A stretch of DNA of 9,499 nucleotides. Source: an uncultured Burkholderiales bacterium (lineage in GTDB: Bacteria > Pseudomonadota > Gammaproteobacteria > Burkholderiales > Burkholderiaceae). The notes beneath the pieces were generated by a model, which worked only from the letters and a program-made list of their open reading frames with translations, searched no databases and was not told the origin of the DNA. Shown piece after piece: positions 6,353-9,499 of the stretch. Where the stretch lies: positions 1-9,499 of the forward strand of contig CAIMWY010000005.1 in the NCBI GenBank assembly GCA_903845315.1. The letters are read 5' to 3'. Each line of letters starts with the position of its first letter. Positions within the stretch are counted from its first letter, which is position 1. The position numbers were made by a program, and so were the translations under genes.

Positions 6353-6556
6353 ATGCCAGCCGCTTTTGAGCAACCTTCAGACTTCATCCAACTGGCGCAG
6401 CATGCCTTTGCTGACCAAGGGTATGTGCCGTCTGCGGCGGTGCTTCAGGCCACTGCCAAAGGCTTGGCGCGTTTACAGACTTCGGCGACCTCATCGGTCA
6501 AACCTGAGTTGGATGCGAACTTTGATGTGGTGCTCAAGAGGTGTGCCGGTGTTTGA
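6353..6556 (+). CDS. Small AtzG/GatC-like protein, probable partner subunit of the downstream amidase
   Basis: A 67-residue open frame that begins 103 bases from the divergent regulator and runs into the amidase gene. Its layout (a helix around PSDFIQLAQHAFADQ, a middle segment AVLQATAKGLARLQT, and the end LDANFDVVLKRCAGV) resembles small AtzG/DUF4089 proteins. These are about 68 residues long, carry a late NF motif, and pair with the amidase AtzE in 1-carboxybiuret hydrolysis as GatC pairs with GatA. The resemblance is by pattern and context, not a proven match. In favour of a real gene are the position as first cistron, the uniform codon usage and the 8-base overlap with the next gene, which suggests coupled translation. 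No Shine-Dalgarno sequence is seen before the ATG. Confidence 0.6.
   Translation: MPAAFEQPSDFIQLAQHAFADQGYVPSAAVLQATAKGLARLQTSATSSVKPELDANFDVVLKRCAGV
6536..6541 (+). promoter_or_regulatory. Ribosome binding site supporting a GTG start for the amidase
   Basis: AAGAGG lies 7 bases before the GTG at 6549 and inside the small upstream gene. It favours this start over the ATG at 6570, which follows a GC-rich stretch without a purine-rich site. An identical AAGAGG precedes the last gene of the operon, at 9017-9022. Confidence 0.5.
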
Positions 6557-7829
6557 ATTGCCCGCGCGCATGACGCAACTTCAAGCGCACATCCGTGCAG
6601 GGGCGATGTCATCCCAAGACGCGCTGTTGGCTCAAGTAGAGCGCGGGCAACGTTTGAACCTCAAGTGCCCTTGCGTGGTTGACGAACTGCCAGTCGCAGC
6701 AGCAGGGGTGGGGCCATTGGCGGGCATCGCTTTGGCACACAAAGATATCTTTCAACTCGATGACCGTTTGCCCGGATGTGGTGTGGGCCTCGGTCACGCG
6801 CAGGCGGGCGTACCGGCTGCTGCTGCGTTGCTTGCCTTGCAGCAGGCCGGTGCCAGCCAATGGGCCACCTTGGTGATGGCGCCCCACGCGTGTGGCGCCA
6901 CCTCGCAAAACCAGCACTTTGTGCGCTGCGTCAATCCGCTCGATGAGAGGGCTGCGGTGGGCGGCTCATCCAGCGGTTCTGCCGTAGCTGTGGCAGCTGG
7001 CATGAGCTACGCAGCTCTGGGCACCGACACGGCAGGTTCGGTGCGCATACCGGCGGCAACCTGTGGCCTGATTGGGCTCAAAACCACCCATGGTGCGGTC
7101 AGCACCCAAGGCTGTGCGCCACTGGCACCGTCGCTTGACAGCGTGGGCATCTTGAGCCGCTATGCACAAGACGCGCGTGAAATCTGGTCTGCGTTGTGCC
7201 CCCAGTTGCCGCGCTCGGTGGCCAGCCCTGTGACGCGTTGCCACCTGTGGTTGCCTGAAGATGGTGTGACGCCTGGCGTGGCCCATGCCATTCGCGCGTG
7301 GGCCTCTCAATTCGATGCGCCGGTCACGTCCTTCGACATGGCGGACGAGTTTGATCTTCTCAACCGCCACGCGCAGCGTGTGCTGTTGTTCGAGACTGCG
7401 CGCACCCACCATGCGACTTTGCTGGCTGGCTCAGCCGAACCCAGTGTGCAAGCCATTGGCCTGATGGGTTTGGGGCTGCCGCAGGCTTGGTACCAAGCCT
7501 CCCTGCAGTCGCGAGCTGCGCTGTTGCAAGACTTTGTGACGCGCCATTTCAGCGACACTGAATTTTTGATCGTGCCCGCCTTGGCAGATCACGTGCCCGA
7601 CTGGGCAGCAGTGACGGTGGGCCATGCCGAGTTTGACCGCGCGTCATTGTTTGCCATGCACCGCTACATGGGCTTTGTGAATTACCTGGGCTTGCCCGCA
7701 CTCAATCTGCCGATAGCACGCGACACGCGCGGCCGTGCCGTGTGTGTGCAGGTCTTGGCGCGACCTTTTGCCGAACACCGCTTGCTCGACTTTGCCGAGC
7801 AGGTGCCTCCTATTTTTTGGAATCCCTGA
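6549..7829 (+). CDS. Amidase-signature (AS) family amidohydrolase, AtzE/GatA-like
   Basis: With the GTG start this is a 426-residue enzyme that hydrolyses a carboxamide or related C-N bond. The Ser-cisSer-Lys triad is complete. Lys65 is in IALAHKDIF, cis-Ser140 in GGSSSGSAVAVAAG (138-151), and nucleophile Ser164 in LGTDTAGSVRIPAATCG (157-173). The Lys-Ser and Ser-Ser spacings (75 and 24) are the same as in FAAH (Lys142, Ser217, Ser241). The signature glycine before Ser164 is preceded by Ala rather than the more common Gly. The protein is on the short side for the family (usually 450-500), mainly through a compact C-terminal half. It overlaps the AtzG-like gene by 8 bases and is followed after 4 bases by a CoA-transferase gene. 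The frame is open further upstream to an ATG at 6366, but that stretch is the small gene read in another frame. Substrate unknown. Confidence 0.88.
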   Translation: MFELPARMTQLQAHIRAGAMSSQDALLAQVERGQRLNLKCPCVVDELPVAAAGVGPLAGIALAHKDIFQLDDRLPGCGVGLGHAQAGVPAAAALLALQQAGASQWATLVMAPHACGATSQNQHFVRCVNPLDERAAVGGSSSGSAVAVAAGMSYAALGTDTAGSVRIPAATCGLIGLKTTHGAVSTQGCAPLAPSLDSVGILSRYAQDAREIWSALCPQLPRSVASPVTRCHLWLPEDGVTPGVAHAIRAWASQFDAPVTSFDMADEFDLLNRHAQRVLLFETARTHHATLLAGSAEPSVQAIGLMGLGLPQAWYQASLQSRAALLQDFVTRHFSDTEFLIVPALADHVPDWAAVTVGHAEFDRASLFAMHRYMGFVNYLGLPALNLPIARDTRGRAVCVQVLARPFAEHRLLDFAEQVPPIFWNP

Positions 7830-7833
7830 GCTC

Positions 7834-9030
7834 ATGCCGAAAATTCAAGCCTCCAGCGCACTGGCCCGTTTCAAAGTGATCGACCTCTCACGCGTGCGCG
7901 CGGGCCCCAACTGCGTGCGCATCCTGACTGACTTTGGTGCCGATGTGATTCGCGTCGAGCCCCCTCCGGGTGTGGACCCCAACGAAGCCATGTTTGCAGC
8001 CAACCGTAAGGGCGGCGACTTTCAAAACATCAACCGCAACAAGCGCTCGATGACGCTGAACCTCAAAAAACCAGGTGCCATGGAAGTGCTCATGCGCTTG
8101 GTGGCAGAGGCCGATGTGGTGGTGGAGAACTGGCGACCTGACGTCAAAAACAAACTCGGCCTCGACTACGAGTCGCTGGCCAAAGTCAACCCACGCATCA
8201 TCTTGGCCAGCATCTCTGGTTTTGGGCAAGACGGGCCGTATGCGTGGCGCCCGGGATTTGACCAAATCATCCAGGGCATGGGTGGCTTGATGAGCGTGAC
8301 GGGGGCGCCCGAGCACGGGCCCATTCGTGCTGGCTTGGCGGTGGCTGATTTGAGTGCCGGCCTGTACTGCGCCCTGGGCATCTTGGTGGCCTTGCTGGAG
8401 CGCGAAGTGTCGGGCAAGGGGCAGTGGGTGCACAGTTCCTTGTTGCATTCGCAAATCGCCATGATGGATTTTCAAATGGCGCGCTACCTCAACGACGACG
8501 ATGTGCCGGTGCAAGTGGGCAACAACCACCCCACCAGCTCGCCCATGGGCTTGTTCGATGCCAATGACGGATGCTTCAACCTAGGTGCTTCGGGAGAAGG
8601 CAACTGGAAACGCTTTTGTGATGCGCTGGAGAAAGCCGACTGGTATGCTGACCCAGAATTTCAAACTGAGCCCTTGCGCGTGCAACACCGTGAACGCCTC
8701 AATGCACAAATTGCGGTTGAGTTCAAAAAGAACACGGTCAAGCATTGGGTTGATTTGCTCAACCAAGTGGGGGTACCTGCCGGGCCGGTTTATACGGTGC
8801 CGCAGGTGTTTGAAGACGAACAAGTCAAACACCTCAAAGTGACCGAAACCTTGATGACAAACTTTGGCAAAGAAATTGCGTACATCACGCAACCCGTGGT
8901 TTTAGAGCGCACACCGTCCCATGTTGTGGCGCCCGCACCTGGATGGGGCGAACATACCGATGAGGTGCTGCGAGAAGCCGGCTATTCGGACGCAGAGATT
9001 CAACAATTTCATACACAAGAGGTGGTTTGA
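7834..9030 (+). CDS. Class III (CaiB/BaiF, formyl-CoA transferase-like) CoA-transferase
   Basis: A 398-residue enzyme of the family III CoA-transferases, which move CoA between carboxylic acids through an aspartyl-CoA anhydride. Typical segments are FKVIDLSRVRAGPNCVRIL (13-31), DFGADVIRVEPP (33-44), the NRNKRSMTLNLK region (67-78), VVVENWRPDV (95-104), and ISGFGQDGPYAWRPGFD (127-143). Asp172 in VADLSAGLYCALGILVAL fits the position of the catalytic aspartate (Asp169 of Oxalobacter formyl-CoA transferase). The length is normal for the subunit of the interlocked dimer. The ATG at 7834 is chosen because the 33 residues upstream in the same frame overlap the end of the amidase and do not resemble the family. 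The gene is 4 bases after the amidase and 2 bases before a crotonase-family gene, so it probably activates a pathway acid as its CoA thioester. Confidence 0.92.
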   Translation: MPKIQASSALARFKVIDLSRVRAGPNCVRILTDFGADVIRVEPPPGVDPNEAMFAANRKGGDFQNINRNKRSMTLNLKKPGAMEVLMRLVAEADVVVENWRPDVKNKLGLDYESLAKVNPRIILASISGFGQDGPYAWRPGFDQIIQGMGGLMSVTGAPEHGPIRAGLAVADLSAGLYCALGILVALLEREVSGKGQWVHSSLLHSQIAMMDFQMARYLNDDDVPVQVGNNHPTSSPMGLFDANDGCFNLGASGEGNWKRFCDALEKADWYADPEFQTEPLRVQHRERLNAQIAVEFKKNTVKHWVDLLNQVGVPAGPVYTVPQVFEDEQVKHLKVTETLMTNFGKEIAYITQPVVLERTPSHVVAPAPGWGEHTDEVLREAGYSDAEIQQFHTQEVV

Positions 9031-9032
9031 GC

Positions 9033-9499
9033 ATGGGGGCTGTACATGTCACACACGAGGCTCACGTGAGTACCGTCACCATCGACGATGTCGAGCGTCA
9101 CAACGCCATGAGTTTGTCGATGTGGATTGCGCTCAAGCAGGCGTTTGACGCCATCGAACACAACCTCGACGTGCGTGCGGTGATTCTTCGTGGCGCGGGC
9201 GAAAAGGCCTTTGTTTCAGGCGCCAACATCAGTGAGTTTGAAACCCAGCGCAACTCCGAGGCGTCGGTGGCGCACTACAACCAGAGCGTGGCGCAAGCGC
9301 AAGACGCCATCACGCGTTGCCGTGTGCCCGTGATTGCAGCGATCAGCGGCATTTGCTATGGCGGGGGCTTGGGCTTGGCCTTGAGTTGCGATTTGCGTTA
9401 CGCCAGCCCGGTCTCTAAATTCCGCATGCCTGCCGCGCGTTTGGGGCTAGGCTATGGTTACCGAGGTATGAAAAGCATTGTGCAAAACCTCGGACCCAC
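9033..9499 (+). CDS. Enoyl-CoA hydratase/isomerase (crotonase) family protein, 3' end outside window
   Basis: The first 155 codons of a crotonase-fold protein, cut by the window end. The oxyanion-hole segments are recognisable: AFVSGANISEF (59-69) for the first peptide NH and ISGICYGGGLGLALSCDLRY (104-123) for the second. In rat mitochondrial hydratase, Glu144 follows the GGGC stretch and Glu164 lies in QPE; the matching positions here are Gly114 (GGGLG) and Ala134 (FRMPAARLGLGYG). Simple hydratase chemistry is therefore not supported, and isomerase, hydrolase, decarboxylase or C-C lyase activity on a CoA thioester is possible. AAGAGG at 9017-9022 is 10 bases before the ATG, and the gene starts 2 bases after the CoA-transferase stop, which implies shared transcription and substrate handover. 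Confidence 0.88.
   Translation, partial: MGAVHVTHEAHVSTVTIDDVERHNAMSLSMWIALKQAFDAIEHNLDVRAVILRGAGEKAFVSGANISEFETQRNSEASVAHYNQSVAQAQDAITRCRVPVIAAISGICYGGGLGLALSCDLRYASPVSKFRMPAARLGLGYGYRGMKSIVQNLGP

Noticed and set aside
6366..6548. In-frame upstream extension of the amidase to an ATG at 6366
   Set aside because: The added residues are Arg/Ser/Cys-rich, unlike any amidase N-terminus, and are the small AtzG-like gene read in another frame. The GTG at 6549 has a better ribosome binding site.
7735..7833. Upstream extension of the CoA-transferase by 33 residues
   Set aside because: It overlaps the end of the amidase and is Cys/Arg-rich; the family N-terminus fits the ATG at 7834.
7888..8529. 213-codon open frame on the minus strand
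   Set aside because: Antisense to the conserved CoA-transferase region. It shows no motif, and no promoter or ribosome binding site was seen.

Overview
The window looks like chromosomal DNA of a betaproteobacterium, most likely a Burkholderiales/Comamonadaceae-type organism (inference). The grounds are high G+C with heavy use of TTG for leucine, a tsaB-rimI-uracil-DNA-glycosylase run, a long-form pyrF, and a Bug/TTT-type periplasmic binding protein, a family greatly expanded in that order. No RNA gene, CRISPR array, insertion sequence or attachment site was found. Coding density is very high: the longest gap without a gene is about 115 bases.

Region 1 (1-2401) is housekeeping. It holds the C-terminal end of tsaB, rimI (ribosomal protein S18 alanine N-acetyltransferase), a family-4 type iron-sulfur uracil-DNA glycosylase overlapping rimI by 4 bases, and pyrF (orotidine 5'-phosphate decarboxylase). 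pyrF has a -10-like box so close to its ATG that its message may be leaderless.

Region 2 (2518-5505) is a tight plus-strand accessory operon. It encodes a class A FAD aromatic-ring monooxygenase, a secreted Bug/TTT solute-binding receptor, and an Asp/Glu racemase-superfamily protein of the arylmalonate decarboxylase/maleate isomerase group that lacks both canonical active-site cysteines.

Region 3 (5587-6249, minus strand) is a GntR/FCD regulator, convergent with region 2 and divergent from region 4. The divergent gap (6250-6352) is AT-rich and contains an imperfect inverted repeat that is a candidate operator.

Region 4 (6353 to the end, plus strand) is a second tight operon. It encodes a 67-residue AtzG/GatC-like small protein, an amidase-signature hydrolase that overlaps it, a class III (CaiB/BaiF) CoA-transferase, and the start of a crotonase-fold protein lacking both hydratase glutamates. 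Together regions 2-4 look like one regulated uptake-and-catabolism island: binding of an organic acid or amide, ring hydroxylation, C-N hydrolysis, CoA transfer, then processing of the CoA thioester. The actual substrate cannot be read from the sequence.
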